A stretch of DNA of 64,000 bases from Bifidobacterium psychraerophilum (GCF_000741705.1 NZ_JGZI01000007.1:161167-225166), one strand, 5' to 3'; shown: positions 1 to 9,450, counted from the stretch's first letter. The notes: generated by a model not told the origin, from the letters alone. Made by a program: numbers and translations.

Positions 1-1273
1 CCGCCTTATCGAGGGAGGCCTGGATGTCGGCGCCGTTGATGATGTCGTTCATGGTTTTGGCGAATTCCACGGAGATGAAACTGTACGCGGGCGTCTCGGG
101 ACGCATCTTCACATTACGTTTCGAGATCTCCACAAAGATCTCCATCACCCCGCCTGCGGAGAATTCTGGAACCATCTCGCGCGCGGCCTGGCTGGCGGGA
201 ATATTCATCCCGGCCTTGGAGATCGGAGCCATGTACTTGTCCTGCAGGGAGAAGCGAATGTAGTCCTGCGCGGCGGCTTTGTTGGCGCAGGTCTTGGAGA
301 GGGCGATCTCCCATGACCCACCTGGGCTGATCGAGCCCTGCCCGAAATCAGTCATGGGCATGGCTACGATATCGTCGATATCCTTCGCGTACTTCTGGAA
401 TGTGGACCAGACCCACATGCCGCCATAGAGCAGTCCTGATTTGTTATTGGCGAAATCCAGTCCGGTATCCGAAGCGCCTTTGGTGGTGATGTAGCCCTGC
501 TGCACCAGATTGCGCATCCACTGGGAGAATTCCACGGCTTTCTTGCCGTTGAGCTCGCCGTCCGCGCTCTGGTAACCATTCCGATTGATCAGATCGCCGC
601 CGAAGGATTGCAGGATCGGGCCGAATCCATAGGCGTACCATTCGCTGGTGGTGTCCGCCGTCCCCATTTCGAAGGGATAGCGCCACTCGCCGCTGTCTTT
701 GAGTTTGGCGAGCGCGTCCTCCATCTCGGATTTGCTCCAGGGCCGGTCGATGGTAGCCACGCGAATGCCGAGTTTCTTCAGAACCGAGCGTCTGGCGAAT
801 AGGCCCACCGTCGCATCGTAATTACTGAATCCATAGACCTTGCCGTTCCACTTTCCCGATGACGAGGGCAGCAGCTGATCGCCTCTGGCCAGTAGCTGTT
901 TCTCGGTGAAGGGTGTGATGATGTTCGCCCAGGCCCAGTACGGGACGTTCGGCTGATCCACATCGACCACACAAGGCAATGAGCCCCCGGTGGCCGCAGA
1001 GATCACGGATGTGTTGTATGAGGCCTGCGGGAAGGTTTCCAGCTTGATGGTGGCCTTTTTGTCGGGGCTGGCGTTGTAGTCCTTGACGATCTGCTTGACG
1101 ACCGCCAGTTCCCCATCGTTCCCGGCCAGATGGGACCATACGGTTATCTCATCCGCATTCGCGCTGGCCGCCGCGCGTGCGGCCTCCCCACAGCCCGACA
1201 TCGCCACGATGCCGAGTATGACCAGGCCGGTTGCCGCTCGTACCAGCATCGGCCGTTTCCTTGATGATGACAT
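1..1273 (-). CDS. ABC sugar transporter, substrate-binding lipoprotein (partial, 3' end outside window)
   Basis: Reading the minus strand from the ATG at 1273 gives one open frame of about 424 residues that leaves the window without a stop. It starts with a basic stretch, a hydrophobic segment and a lipobox-like AMSGC, so the mature protein should be lipid-anchored outside the membrane. The body resembles family 1 extracellular solute-binding proteins (sugar and oligosaccharide uptake): an early ITVWSH strand, a WYAYGFGP segment and a GGSWEIALSK segment. A purine-rich AGAAAGG precedes the start. It is the third gene after the PfkB kinase and ADP-ribosylglycohydrolase genes, 70 bp behind the latter, so it is probably co-transcribed, with permease genes expected beyond the edge. 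The ligand is unknown; a riboside or sugar is likely from context. Confidence 0.9.
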   Translation of the reverse strand, partial: MSSSRKRPMLVRAATGLVILGIVAMSGCGEAARAAASANADEITVWSHLAGNDGELAVVKQIVKDYNASPDKKATIKLETFPQASYNTSVISAATGGSLPCVVDVDQPNVPYWAWANIITPFTEKQLLARGDQLLPSSSGKWNGKVYGFSNYDATVGLFARRSVLKKLGIRVATIDRPWSKSEMEDALAKLKDSGEWRYPFEMGTADTTSEWYAYGFGPILQSFGGDLINRNGYQSADGELNGKKAVEFSQWMRNLVQQGYITTKGASDTGLDFANNKSGLLYGGMWVWSTFQKYAKDIDDIVAMPMTDFGQGSISPGGSWEIALSKTCANKAAAQDYIRFSLQDKYMAPISKAGMNIPASQAAREMVPEFSAGGVMEIFVEISKRNVKMRPETPAYSFISVEFAKTMNDIINGADIQASLDKA

Positions 1274-1343
1274 GGCGCCTACCTTTCTCCCTCGTATCTC
1301 TGCTGTTTCATAAGCTCTGCTTCTCTTATCGCATATCCGTCGT

Positions 1344-2348
1344 TCAGTGACGCGCCTGATCGACCAGAGGTGCCATCTCCCTGGCGACCCTATCGAAATC
1401 GATGGTGTTGGCTTTGCGCAGCACCGCGATCTCATCCTCGCCGAGATTGCAGTCGTACCCTCCGCAGATTCCTCCGCAGATGGCGCCCAGGGTATCCGTA
1501 TCACCGCCTATGCCTGCGCATGTGCGCACGCATTGCCGGGTGTTGCCCCGGTAGCGATAGACCATCGAGATCGCGGCAGGAACCGTTTGGATGGTGTCCA
1601 GGCCCGTTCCCAGGAAGTAATACAGTTCATTCCTGAACTCTTCTTCGTCAGGGATCCCGGCGATGCCGCGACCGTATTCGATTCGCTTGAGAATATCCGG
1701 CGTTGGGAGTTTGTTCCCATAGCGCGACGCGATCGAGGCGCTTCGCGCGATGACGTCGTAGTATTCATCCCAATCGACATCGTCATTGGCGAAGAGATAG
1801 CTGACCGCTGCGGCGACCACGGATGCCCCCTGAATCGCGATCTGCGTATTGTGCGTGGGCAGGCATATGGCGGATACATTGCTCACCAGTCGCTCCATAT
1901 CGTCGCAGCTGGAGATCAGACCGATCGGGGCGATCTTCATGGCCGCGCCGTTCGTGGTTCCCCAGATCCCAGATTCGCTCAGCGGAGTGCCATTCTTGAT
2001 CTCCTCCACCGCGCGTTTGGTGCTCGGCCCCGCGACGACGGCGCTTTTCTCGTCATGATCGAGCCAGTCAATCAGATATCTGACAAAGATCTCCGCTTCG
2101 ACCTTCCCGCCGCTCTCGATGAGCATGTCGCACAGGAATACGGCGTTTTCCGTATCATCCGTGACGGTTCCCGCATCCAGATGGCGGATGAAGGTGCCCA
2201 GATCGTCAGGGCTCGGCTCGAAAGTCGTGATTTCGCCATATCGCTTTTCGATCTGCTCCTTCGTGAGGTTCTCGGTCGGCATCCCCATCGCATCACCGTA
2301 GGCGATGGACAGCAACGTATCGAGCACGCGATCTGCGGTTGTTTTCAT
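1344..2348 (-). CDS. ADP-ribosylglycohydrolase family protein
   Basis: The protein has about 334 residues from the ATG at 2348, which overlaps the upstream kinase stop by 4 bases (ATGA) and has an AAGGAG ribosome site; the longer frame to 2447 lies inside the kinase gene. The N-terminal GDAMGMPTE, the TDDTE motif near residue 75 and the C-terminal GIGGDTDTLGAICGG are the Mg-binding signatures of the ADP-ribosylglycohydrolase/DraG family. These enzymes hydrolyse N- or O-glycosidic bonds to ADP-ribose or, in many bacterial members, related ribosyl compounds. All metal-ligand positions I can recognise are present, so it should be active and cytoplasmic. Placement between a sugar kinase and an ABC binding protein suggests catabolism of an imported ribosyl compound rather than protein de-ADP-ribosylation; this is inference. 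Confidence 0.9.
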   Translation of the reverse strand: MKTTADRVLDTLLSIAYGDAMGMPTENLTKEQIEKRYGEITTFEPSPDDLGTFIRHLDAGTVTDDTENAVFLCDMLIESGGKVEAEIFVRYLIDWLDHDEKSAVVAGPSTKRAVEEIKNGTPLSESGIWGTTNGAAMKIAPIGLISSCDDMERLVSNVSAICLPTHNTQIAIQGASVVAAAVSYLFANDDVDWDEYYDVIARSASIASRYGNKLPTPDILKRIEYGRGIAGIPDEEEFRNELYYFLGTGLDTIQTVPAAISMVYRYRGNTRQCVRTCAGIGGDTDTLGAICGGICGGYDCNLGEDEIAVLRKANTIDFDRVAREMAPLVDQARH

Positions 2349-3298
2349 ATGCGATCTCCTTGCATGTGTTCGGAAAGGAAGGTCTCCGCTTCCTCCCTGG
2401 TTGGAGAAGACAGGGCTCCATATTCCATACAGGTCAACGCGGCGCATGCCGAGGCGAAACGCAATGATGATTCGAGGGGCTGATCGCGCAGCAGATGTTC
2501 GGTCATCAGTGCCCCGATGAAGGAATCGCCGGCTCCTGTGGTGTCCTTCGCTGCGATGCTGAAGGCGGGGATATCGTAGCGAGAACCGAGCTCATCCACG
2601 GCGGTAACCCCTCTGCCGCCTTTCGTCAGCACGATCAGGCCACTGAAGAATCCACGGATGAAATCGATCTGCTCATCAGTCTGGTAACTGCCCGAAAATG
2701 GTCCGATGCCCTCCTGGCAGGGGGCGAACACATCGACGTGATTCAAGAATTCAATGAGGAAATCCCTGTCCACGCCTTTGGAGAGCACCGTTGCGAAATC
2801 CTCCTGCATGTTGAACACCACAAGCTTGCCTTGTTCCTTCGCACGAATTGCGGCGGTAAGCGACAACCGCGCCGGGTTCAGATCCAGATACACAATAGAT
2901 GCCTCATCGATCAGCTGAAGCGACGCCTCGGCTTCCTCGACGGCAGGAAGGCTTTTACCGCCGTCCGAATCGAGCACCAATGCCTTTTCGCCGTTTTCAT
3001 CGACGTAGATCAGACAATGCGGGGCCTGATAACCTCCGCTTTGCCGGATGACCCCGCGGGTGTCCACACCAAGTTCCTGCAGGCTTGAGATGATGAGGTC
3101 GCTGTCGGCATCCTGGGCGACTTTCGAAATCGTCGCGCTTCGGGCACCGAGCCGTTGGGCCTGGACGAGGACGTTCGTCCCGCTGCCGCCCAGCATCCGC
3201 CGGGTTGAAAGCACTGTGCAAAAGCCATCGCGAATGGGCAGATGATCTACGACCTTGATGGTGTCGAGAGCGCTTCCTCCCAATCCGAGAATATCCAT
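2345..3298 (-). CDS. PfkB family carbohydrate kinase
   Basis: This 317-residue protein has the ribokinase/PfkB layout. An N-terminal LGLGGSALDTI strand is followed by the substrate-side glycine motif MLGGSGTNV near residues 35-43. Near residue 255 is DTTGAGDSF, with the catalytic base Asp and anion hole that place the ATP gamma-phosphate. Members phosphorylate ribose, fructose, nucleosides or pseudouridine; the exact sugar cannot be read from the sequence. It is the first gene of the minus-strand unit, coupled by ATGA to the ADP-ribosylglycohydrolase gene, so it may phosphorylate the sugar which that enzyme releases. Confidence 0.92.
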   Translation of the reverse strand: MDILGLGGSALDTIKVVDHLPIRDGFCTVLSTRRMLGGSGTNVLVQAQRLGARSATISKVAQDADSDLIISSLQELGVDTRGVIRQSGGYQAPHCLIYVDENGEKALVLDSDGGKSLPAVEEAEASLQLIDEASIVYLDLNPARLSLTAAIRAKEQGKLVVFNMQEDFATVLSKGVDRDFLIEFLNHVDVFAPCQEGIGPFSGSYQTDEQIDFIRGFFSGLIVLTKGGRGVTAVDELGSRYDIPAFSIAAKDTTGAGDSFIGALMTEHLLRDQPLESSLRFASACAALTCMEYGALSSPTREEAETFLSEHMQGDRI

Positions 3299-3398
3299 AG
3301 TTCCCCCTCATGGCACCGGTGCTTCCTTGCAGAACCGAATGCTTCTGATCTTCGCTGACCAACCTTTCGCAGTCGAGACTATCGTGTCAAGAACGTGA

Positions 3399-3414
3399 TG
3401 TCAAACGATTGACG
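3399..3414. promoter_or_regulatory. Inverted repeat, candidate LacI-type operator upstream of kinase operon
   Basis: TGTCAAACGATTGACG is a near-perfect inverted repeat centred on CG, the usual form of a LacI-family operator. On the minus strand it contains TTGACA, which with a 17-base spacer precedes a weak -10 (TAGTCT), so it could control the kinase operon. It differs from the palindrome 90 bp to the right that fronts the MFS gene. No regulator gene is adjacent. Confidence 0.45.
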
Positions 3415-3504
3415 TTTCCCTAGACCGACAGTCTCCTCCCTCATGCGAAACGCGCGAATTCACGCATTTCCCCAAAAAAGAAACCATGTGGTAACTTAAT
3501 TGCG

Positions 3505-3518
3505 TCACAACGTTGTGA
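3505..3518. promoter_or_regulatory. Perfect 14-bp palindrome upstream of MFS gene, candidate LacI-type operator
   Basis: TCACAACGTTGTGA is a perfect palindrome centred on CG. It sits 4 bases before the AAGGAGG ribosome site and 16 bases before the ATG of the MFS transporter gene. Position and symmetry fit a repressor operator for the MFS-esterase-GH1-GH3 unit. No LacI gene lies next to it, so the regulator would act from elsewhere. Confidence 0.5.
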
Positions 3519-3534
3519 AACAAGGAGGATTCTT

Positions 3535-4932
3535 ATGTCCGAACAACACACGCCCACACCCATCCCCGATCCGGATGCCCTGGTCCATGCCATACCTGCC
3601 GACCAATCGCTGCCGGTGCAGGAGGAGACCGCCGAGGTGGCGGCGAGCAATTTCTCTGCGGATTCGTCGCCCTTCAACGACTTCGGCGAACGTCGCTTCG
3701 TCAACAAACTCAGCTGGTTCGGCCCGCTGAACCTCGTCACCATCCTCGCCTTCACCATTCCGACAGCAGCCGCCGCGTCACTGTTCTCATTCATGTATAC
3801 GGTCGTGCTGCCGGAGTCCGCAGCGAACACCGCCATCGGGTTGACGAATGTTTCAGGCGCCATGACCGGGGCCGTCTTCGCAGTCCTCATCGGATTCCTC
3901 TCCGATAGGACGCGCAGCCGCCTGGGAAGGAGGAATCCCTGGATACTCACCGGCACGGCGCTGTCGGCCCTCGGTCTGCTTGGATTGGGCGCGGTCAGCT
4001 ACTCCGCGGTCTGGGCCGTCATCATCTTCTTCTGCCTCTTCCAGGCGGGGCTCAACATGTTCTATGCCGCATACACCGCACTGCTGCCTGATCGCGTGCA
4101 TTCATCACTGCTCGGCCGCGCATCCGCATATTCGGGTTTCGGCAGCCTGGCAGGCACGGCGCTCGGCTCGATACTCACGCAGCTGCTGGTCAGCGTCTTC
4201 GGCGCAGAGAACCTGAAAGACGGCTTCTATACACTGCCCTGGCTGATGATCATCATTTCGATCGTCATCGTCATCGTGCTACCCGGTGCTGATATGCGCA
4301 AGAAGAAAGCCGTTGAGGGACAGGGTGACATCGGTGAGGAGGCCAAGTCCAAGTTCCGCATCCCACGTGATCGCGATTTCTGGCTTGCGTATTTCGGCCG
4401 CTTCTCGATAGTCCTCGGCATCATGCTCATTCTGCAGACCGCGACCCAGATATTGCGCTACCACTACGGTCTCACGGTTGCACAGGCGGCCGGAGTCGGC
4501 GCTATTGCGGGTCTGCTGATGGCCGGTGCCGGTGCCGTCTCCTCACTGCTCGCCGGTTTCATCTCCGACAAGATCGGCAAGCGCAAGCCCCTGATCGCCG
4601 TCACCGTCGGACTGTTCATCATCGGCACCCTGCTGCTGATCTTCAGCAAAAACATCACCATGTACTATGCCTATACGGTTTTCGCGGCGCTCTCCTACGG
4701 CAGTTTCCAGGCCATCGACCAAGCGCTGATGGTTGAGGTGCTTCCCGACAAGGAACATGTCGCGCAGGATATGGGCATGCTCGGCACCACGAACACCCTG
4801 ACCGGAGTCGTGGCCGGAGGCCTCGGCGCCCTGCTCATCGCGGTTCTCGGCTACGAGACGATGTTCCTGCTGGCGGCCGTCCTGGCATTCGTGGGAATCC
4901 TCATCTTCATCCCCATCCGTCGCGTCAAGTAG
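3535..4932 (+). CDS. MFS transporter, glycoside/sugar type
   Basis: This 465-residue polytopic membrane protein has about 12 hydrophobic segments after a hydrophilic N-terminal tail of about 60 residues. The loop after TM2 carries GFLSDRTRSRLGRRNPWI, an MFS motif A of the type found in sucrose, maltose and GPH-like sugar symporters, and the second half repeats it as GFISDKIGKRKP. A strong AAGGAGG fixes the ATG start. It heads a plus-strand unit with an alpha/beta hydrolase, GH1 and GH3 genes, so it probably imports the beta-glycoside that they process. The ligand is inferred from this context. Confidence 0.88.
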   Translation: MSEQHTPTPIPDPDALVHAIPADQSLPVQEETAEVAASNFSADSSPFNDFGERRFVNKLSWFGPLNLVTILAFTIPTAAAASLFSFMYTVVLPESAANTAIGLTNVSGAMTGAVFAVLIGFLSDRTRSRLGRRNPWILTGTALSALGLLGLGAVSYSAVWAVIIFFCLFQAGLNMFYAAYTALLPDRVHSSLLGRASAYSGFGSLAGTALGSILTQLLVSVFGAENLKDGFYTLPWLMIIISIVIVIVLPGADMRKKKAVEGQGDIGEEAKSKFRIPRDRDFWLAYFGRFSIVLGIMLILQTATQILRYHYGLTVAQAAGVGAIAGLLMAGAGAVSSLLAGFISDKIGKRKPLIAVTVGLFIIGTLLLIFSKNITMYYAYTVFAALSYGSFQAIDQALMVEVLPDKEHVAQDMGMLGTTNTLTGVVAGGLGALLIAVLGYETMFLLAAVLAFVGILIFIPIRRVK

Positions 4933-4941
4933 GGGATACCC

Positions 4942-5844
4942 TTGTCTTCCATCGACTCCAAGGGTGCACATGCGGCGCCCACGCTCAAGCCCATCCCGTT
5001 GTTCGGGCCGGATCTGAGTGCAGGCACCGCAAGAGGCGTCGCCATTCACTGTTCATGCGGCACCCTTACGGGGGCCGTAACAGAGCATTATGCCCATGCG
5101 GAACACCTCTCGGTATTCATCCCCGGGTTCACCGGTTCAAAAGAGGATTTCCTCGGGTTCTTTCCCGGTCTGCTGGGCTCAGGCTCCCAAGGCAGAGCCT
5201 ATGCCGCTTACAGCCAGAGGGGACAGGCCGATTCAGCCGCCCCGCAGGAGACGGAATCATATGCGCTTGCAGACTTTGTGAGCGACGGAATCGAGGCGCT
5301 GCTCCAATTCGGAGCGGACGCACGCCCGGTGGATCTCGTCGGACACAGCTTCGGGGGCGTGGTCGCACGTCGAATCGCCATCGCCCGACCGGAGCTCATC
5401 CGCTCGCTGACGCTGATTTCAAGCGGCGCCAAATCCCTGCAGGAAAGGCCCGAGCAGAAGGCGGGAATCGAAGCCCTGCGGAGGTACGGCACCTCTCTCC
5501 TCTTCCAGGCCGCCTATCCGGATCTACCCGACGAGCGGCAAGCCGACCCCTATACCGAAATGTACCGCCTGCGCGCGCACGCCAGTTCCTTGGCCGGTAT
5601 CCTCGGCATCTCGGCACTCCTCAAGGACTATCCGGATGCCAGCGACGCATTGTCCGCACTCGGCCTCCCCATCGCCATCATGTATGGCAGTGAGGATGAC
5701 GTGTGGCCTCAGGAACTCTACCGTTGGGAGGCCGATCGGCTGGCAGTCACACCGCTGATCATCCCGGGTGCAGGCCACAGTGCCCAGCTGGACCGACCAA
5801 TAGCCCTGAGCCGGGCCCTGCAGCGCTTTTGGGAGCTGGGGTAG
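4942..5844 (+). CDS. Alpha/beta hydrolase (putative esterase)
   Basis: The 300-residue protein begins at a TTG 9 bases after the MFS stop, with AGGGGA as ribosome site. An oxyanion-hole-type IPGFTGSKED near residue 60 and the nucleophile elbow GHSFGG (Ser about 136) identify an alpha/beta hydrolase. The late IMYGSEDD (acid) and PGAGHSAQ (His) segments complete a catalytic triad. There is no signal peptide, so it acts in the cytoplasm. Being between a glycoside importer and GH1/GH3 beta-glucosidases, it may remove an acyl or ester group from an imported glycoside. Substrate unknown. Confidence 0.85.
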   Translation: MSSIDSKGAHAAPTLKPIPLFGPDLSAGTARGVAIHCSCGTLTGAVTEHYAHAEHLSVFIPGFTGSKEDFLGFFPGLLGSGSQGRAYAAYSQRGQADSAAPQETESYALADFVSDGIEALLQFGADARPVDLVGHSFGGVVARRIAIARPELIRSLTLISSGAKSLQERPEQKAGIEALRRYGTSLLFQAAYPDLPDERQADPYTEMYRLRAHASSLAGILGISALLKDYPDASDALSALGLPIAIMYGSEDDVWPQELYRWEADRLAVTPLIIPGAGHSAQLDRPIALSRALQRFWELG

Positions 5845-5911
5845 ACCCTGATCATCAGTACGGTTCACCGCCGTGGAATCGTCGTCAACATTGCAGAAAG
5901 GAACATCGACC

Positions 5912-7141
5912 ATGAATGTCGGTATCAATGACACCCCTCACCGGGCCCTGCCGTCAGGATTCCTCTTCGGAGCGGCAACCTCGCCCCATCAGACCGAAGG
6001 CGGCAACATCCACAGCGATTGGTGGCAACTTGAGCACGCCGAAGACTCATCGATGCGCGAGCAGTCGGGCATGGCCTGCGACTCCTATCACCGCTGGCAG
6101 GAGGATATGGATCTGCTGGCGGCATCCGGCCTTAATGCCTACCGTTTCGGCATCGAATGGTCTCGCATAGAACCCGAGGAAGGCAAGTTCGACGAATCCG
6201 CGATACGCCATTACGCGGATATGGTCAGCACCGCGCACCGGCTCGGCATACGTCCTTTCGTCACGCTCCACCACTTCACCTCACCTGAATGGTTCAGCGA
6301 CAAAGGCGGCTGGGCCTCGAAGGACTGCGTGCAGTCCTTCCTCTCCTATGTGGACGCGATCCTGCCGATACTCAGACTCGGGGTCTCGGGAATCGTCACC
6401 ATCAACGAGCCGAATATGGTCGCGATCATGGGCCGTATCCGCGCCGGGGAGGTCAGCTTCTCCGATCTCGAACCGGGTGTGCTTCCGGAACCGGATGCGG
6501 GAATCACCGCCAATCTCATCGAATCGCATCTGAGGGCCGTGGCATTCCTGCACCAGGAGCTGCCCGGCACTCCCGTGGGCTGGAGCGTGGCCAACCAATG
6601 CGTTGAATATCTGGACGGCGGTGAGGCGAGGGCCGTCGAATACTCCCGAACCGTCGAGGAGCAGTTCATCCTCCCGGCCCGCAGCGATGATTTCATCGGC
6701 ATCCAGTCCTATACCCGCACCGTTTTCGGCGAGGGAGGCAGAAAAGTCGAAGCCGACCCCGGCGATCTGACCTCGAATGGCTGGGAATATTATCCCCAGG
6801 CGGTGGCGGGTGCGCTCAGGCTCACGCACCAGATGGCTCCGCAGACACCACTCATCGTGACGGAGAACGGCATTTCGACCAAGGATGACGCTCTGCGTAT
6901 CCGCTACACCGAAACAGCCTTGAGCTGCATCGCGGATCTGCTCGACGATGGCCTGCCTATTCGCGGCTACTTCCACTGGTCCCTGCTGGACAACTACGAG
7001 TGGGGTAGCTGGGAGCCGACCTTCGGCCTTATCGCGGTCGATAGGCATAGCGGGCATTACGAGCGGACACCCAAACCCTCGCTCGCCTGGCTGGGCGGCT
7101 GGGCGTCCAAGGGCTGCCTGCCGAAGGTCCGGAAGAACTGA
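5912..7141 (+). CDS. GH1 family beta-glucosidase/beta-galactosidase-type enzyme
   Basis: About 409 residues from the ATG at 5912, which is preceded by AGAAAGGAA; the 13 upstream in-frame codons have no ribosome site. The N-terminal FLFGAATSPHQTEG is the GH1 opening strand. TINEPN near residue 165 carries the acid/base Glu and VTENGIS near 316 carries the nucleophile Glu. GYFHWSLLDNYEW near the end is the conserved GH1 substrate-binding strand. It is somewhat short for GH1 (usually about 450). No signal peptide is present. It should retain configuration while cleaving beta-linked glucose or a related sugar from an imported glycoside, with the GH3 enzyme encoded next. Confidence 0.93.
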   Translation: MNVGINDTPHRALPSGFLFGAATSPHQTEGGNIHSDWWQLEHAEDSSMREQSGMACDSYHRWQEDMDLLAASGLNAYRFGIEWSRIEPEEGKFDESAIRHYADMVSTAHRLGIRPFVTLHHFTSPEWFSDKGGWASKDCVQSFLSYVDAILPILRLGVSGIVTINEPNMVAIMGRIRAGEVSFSDLEPGVLPEPDAGITANLIESHLRAVAFLHQELPGTPVGWSVANQCVEYLDGGEARAVEYSRTVEEQFILPARSDDFIGIQSYTRTVFGEGGRKVEADPGDLTSNGWEYYPQAVAGALRLTHQMAPQTPLIVTENGISTKDDALRIRYTETALSCIADLLDDGLPIRGYFHWSLLDNYEWGSWEPTFGLIAVDRHSGHYERTPKPSLAWLGGWASKGCLPKVRKN

Positions 7142-7218
7142 GGCACACGGTCACGCATCGCACAGCCGGCAGGCAATAACACGACAACATGTATATGAAT
7201 GCAGCAAGGAATGGAAGC

Positions 7219-9450
7219 ATGCACGAACTTTCACTGGAACAACAAGCATCACTGAGCTCAGGTGCCAGCACCTGGACCAGCCAGCCCGCAGGAGACATCG
7301 AATCGATGCATATGAGCGACGGCCCTCATGGACTGCGGTACCAAGGGAGCGAAGGGGATTCGCTCGGACTGGGAAGCAGCACCCCGGCCACCTGCTTCCC
7401 CACCGCCTCGGGCATGGCATCCACATGGGATCGGAATATGATCTTCGCCGTCGGCAAGGCCCTTGGGGAAGAAGCCCGCATGCTCAACGTCAGCATGCTG
7501 CTTGGACCGGGGCTCAACATCAGACGCTCCGCGCTGGGGGGACGCAACTTCGAGTATGCCTCGGAGGACCCGTTCCTCTCGGGTTCGTACGGTTCCGCTT
7601 TCGTCAAAGGCGTCCAGTCCCAAGGGGTGAGCGCGGTACCGAAACACTTCGCCGTCAACAACCAGGAGACGGACAGATTCCGCATCAGCGCACAGGTCGA
7701 TGAACGGAGCCTGCGGGAAATATATCTCACCGCCTTCGAGATGACGGTCAAACAGGCGCGACCGTGGGCACTGATGTGCTCCTACAACAAGGTGAACGGC
7801 GTATATGCCAGCGAGAATCGCGAACTCCTCACCGACATCCTCCGTGAGGAGTGGGGATTCGATGGCGTTGTCGTATCCGATTGGGGTGCTGTGGTGAACA
7901 GGGTCGCGGCGCTCAACGCCGGGCTGGATATAGAGATGCCGCCCTCCAACACCGACGATCAGATCGTGCACGCCGTCGAATCCGGCGACTGTTCGCGGGA
8001 GACGCTCGACACACTGGTGTCCCGCGTCGCCACCCTGGCCGAGCGAAGCAAACCGTCGCGATCAGGCGATATGCAGTCGCTGGAATCCTGCGCACAGGAG
8101 CATGACGCAATCGCGCGCGAAGCCGCTCAGGAGTCCGTGGTCATGTTGAAGAATGACGGCATCCTCCCCTTGGACCCGAGTGGAGAGGGAGTCATCGGCG
8201 TCATCGGCGAACTGGCCCGTACGCCACGGTATCAGGGAGGCGGATCATCGCATGTGACACCTATCCTGCTGCACAATCTCCTTGATGAGCTCGGCAAGGC
8301 GATGCCGCAGCGCAGGCTGGACTTCGCGCCCGCTTATTCCCTACAGGCCGGCGACCATAGCACCAGGGACGATCTCATCGCCGAGGCGGTGTCTGTCGCT
8401 GAACGGTCATCCGCGGTCATCGTCAATGTCGGCTATGCGCAGTCCGATGAATCCGAGGGCTCCGACAAACACGACATCGAATTGGGCGACGACCAGCAGG
8501 CGGTGCTCCGGGCCGTACAAGGCACCGGCACTCCGATCATCCTCGTGATCTATGGTGGCGGGGTGATCAGACTCGGTCAATGGGCACAATCCTCAAGCGC
8601 GATTGTGGAGGCCTGGCTCCCTGGTCAGGCCGGAGGTGCGGCCCTGGCCGACATCCTCACCGGCAAGGTGTCTCCCAGCGGAAAACTGACCGAGAGCATC
8701 CCCCTACGTCTGGAAGACACTCCCAGCTACCTGCATTTCCCCGGCTCCAACGGCGTGGTCTGCTACGGCGAAGGCCTCTACGTCGGATACCGTTACTACG
8801 ACACGGCCAATGTCGACGTCGCCTATCCTTTCGGATTCGGACTGAGCTACACCACATTCGAATATTCGAATCTGAAGGTCGAGCCGCGCGGCGCCTGCGA
8901 AGCCGATGTGCATTTCACAGTGAGCAACACGGGCCGCCGCAAGGGGGCCGCCGTACCCCAGATATACGTCCGGAACGGTATGCCCGACCGCCCGAAGCAT
9001 GAGCTCAAAGGTTTTGACCGCATCGACCTTGAAGCCGGCGAAAGCCATGACGTGACCATCCATCTGGATCAACGGGCATTCTCCGTCTGGGATACCCGCG
9101 ACCATCGCTGGCGTGCGTACGAAGGAAACTACACCGTGGAGCTGGCCACCTCAAGCAGAACCATCGTGGACGAAAGCACCATCACCATCGCAGGGGACGG
9201 TTCCGTTCCCCCCTTGGAGGATATGTCGACCATCGAGGAGTGGATGGCGAGTCCGTACGGGGCGGCAGTGCTCTCCCCCCTGGTGAATCGAATCCACGAT
9301 TCCGTCCCGGACCCGTCTCCTGAAATGACCGCGATGTTCAATCAGATGCCGCTGATCAAGCTCGCCTCATGGAATATCGGTCTGGATACGGCGGCAGTCG
9401 AGAGGATGGTCGCCAAGGCGAATGCGCTCAGATCGGCGCAGCAGGGCTGA
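7219..9450 (+). CDS. GH3 family beta-glucosidase
   Basis: The preferred start is the ATG at 7219 with AAGGAA 6 bases upstream, giving about 743 residues; an in-frame ATG at 7189 is possible. The first domain has SDGPHGLR, KHFAVNNQETDR and the nucleophile strand VVVSDWGA (Asp about 220). The alpha/beta sandwich domain has a GGGSSHV segment and GYAQSDESEG. The C-terminal part has the YPFGFGLSYTTF joint and a fibronectin-III-like domain, as in three-domain bacterial GH3 enzymes. No secretion signal is visible. It follows the GH1 gene by 78 bp and completes the plus-strand beta-glycoside unit; the aglycone or linkage preference cannot be read. Confidence 0.93.
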   Translation: MHELSLEQQASLSSGASTWTSQPAGDIESMHMSDGPHGLRYQGSEGDSLGLGSSTPATCFPTASGMASTWDRNMIFAVGKALGEEARMLNVSMLLGPGLNIRRSALGGRNFEYASEDPFLSGSYGSAFVKGVQSQGVSAVPKHFAVNNQETDRFRISAQVDERSLREIYLTAFEMTVKQARPWALMCSYNKVNGVYASENRELLTDILREEWGFDGVVVSDWGAVVNRVAALNAGLDIEMPPSNTDDQIVHAVESGDCSRETLDTLVSRVATLAERSKPSRSGDMQSLESCAQEHDAIAREAAQESVVMLKNDGILPLDPSGEGVIGVIGELARTPRYQGGGSSHVTPILLHNLLDELGKAMPQRRLDFAPAYSLQAGDHSTRDDLIAEAVSVAERSSAVIVNVGYAQSDESEGSDKHDIELGDDQQAVLRAVQGTGTPIILVIYGGGVIRLGQWAQSSSAIVEAWLPGQAGGAALADILTGKVSPSGKLTESIPLRLEDTPSYLHFPGSNGVVCYGEGLYVGYRYYDTANVDVAYPFGFGLSYTTFEYSNLKVEPRGACEADVHFTVSNTGRRKGAAVPQIYVRNGMPDRPKHELKGFDRIDLEAGESHDVTIHLDQRAFSVWDTRDHRWRAYEGNYTVELATSSRTIVDESTITIAGDGSVPPLEDMSTIEEWMASPYGAAVLSPLVNRIHDSVPDPSPEMTAMFNQMPLIKLASWNIGLDTAAVERMVAKANALRSAQQG

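Noticed and set aside
1347..2483. 378-codon plus-strand open frame
   Set aside because: It lies antisense to the ADP-ribosylglycohydrolase gene, which carries clear family motifs; the plus-strand product is rich in Arg, Asp and His with no domain, a typical high-GC shadow.
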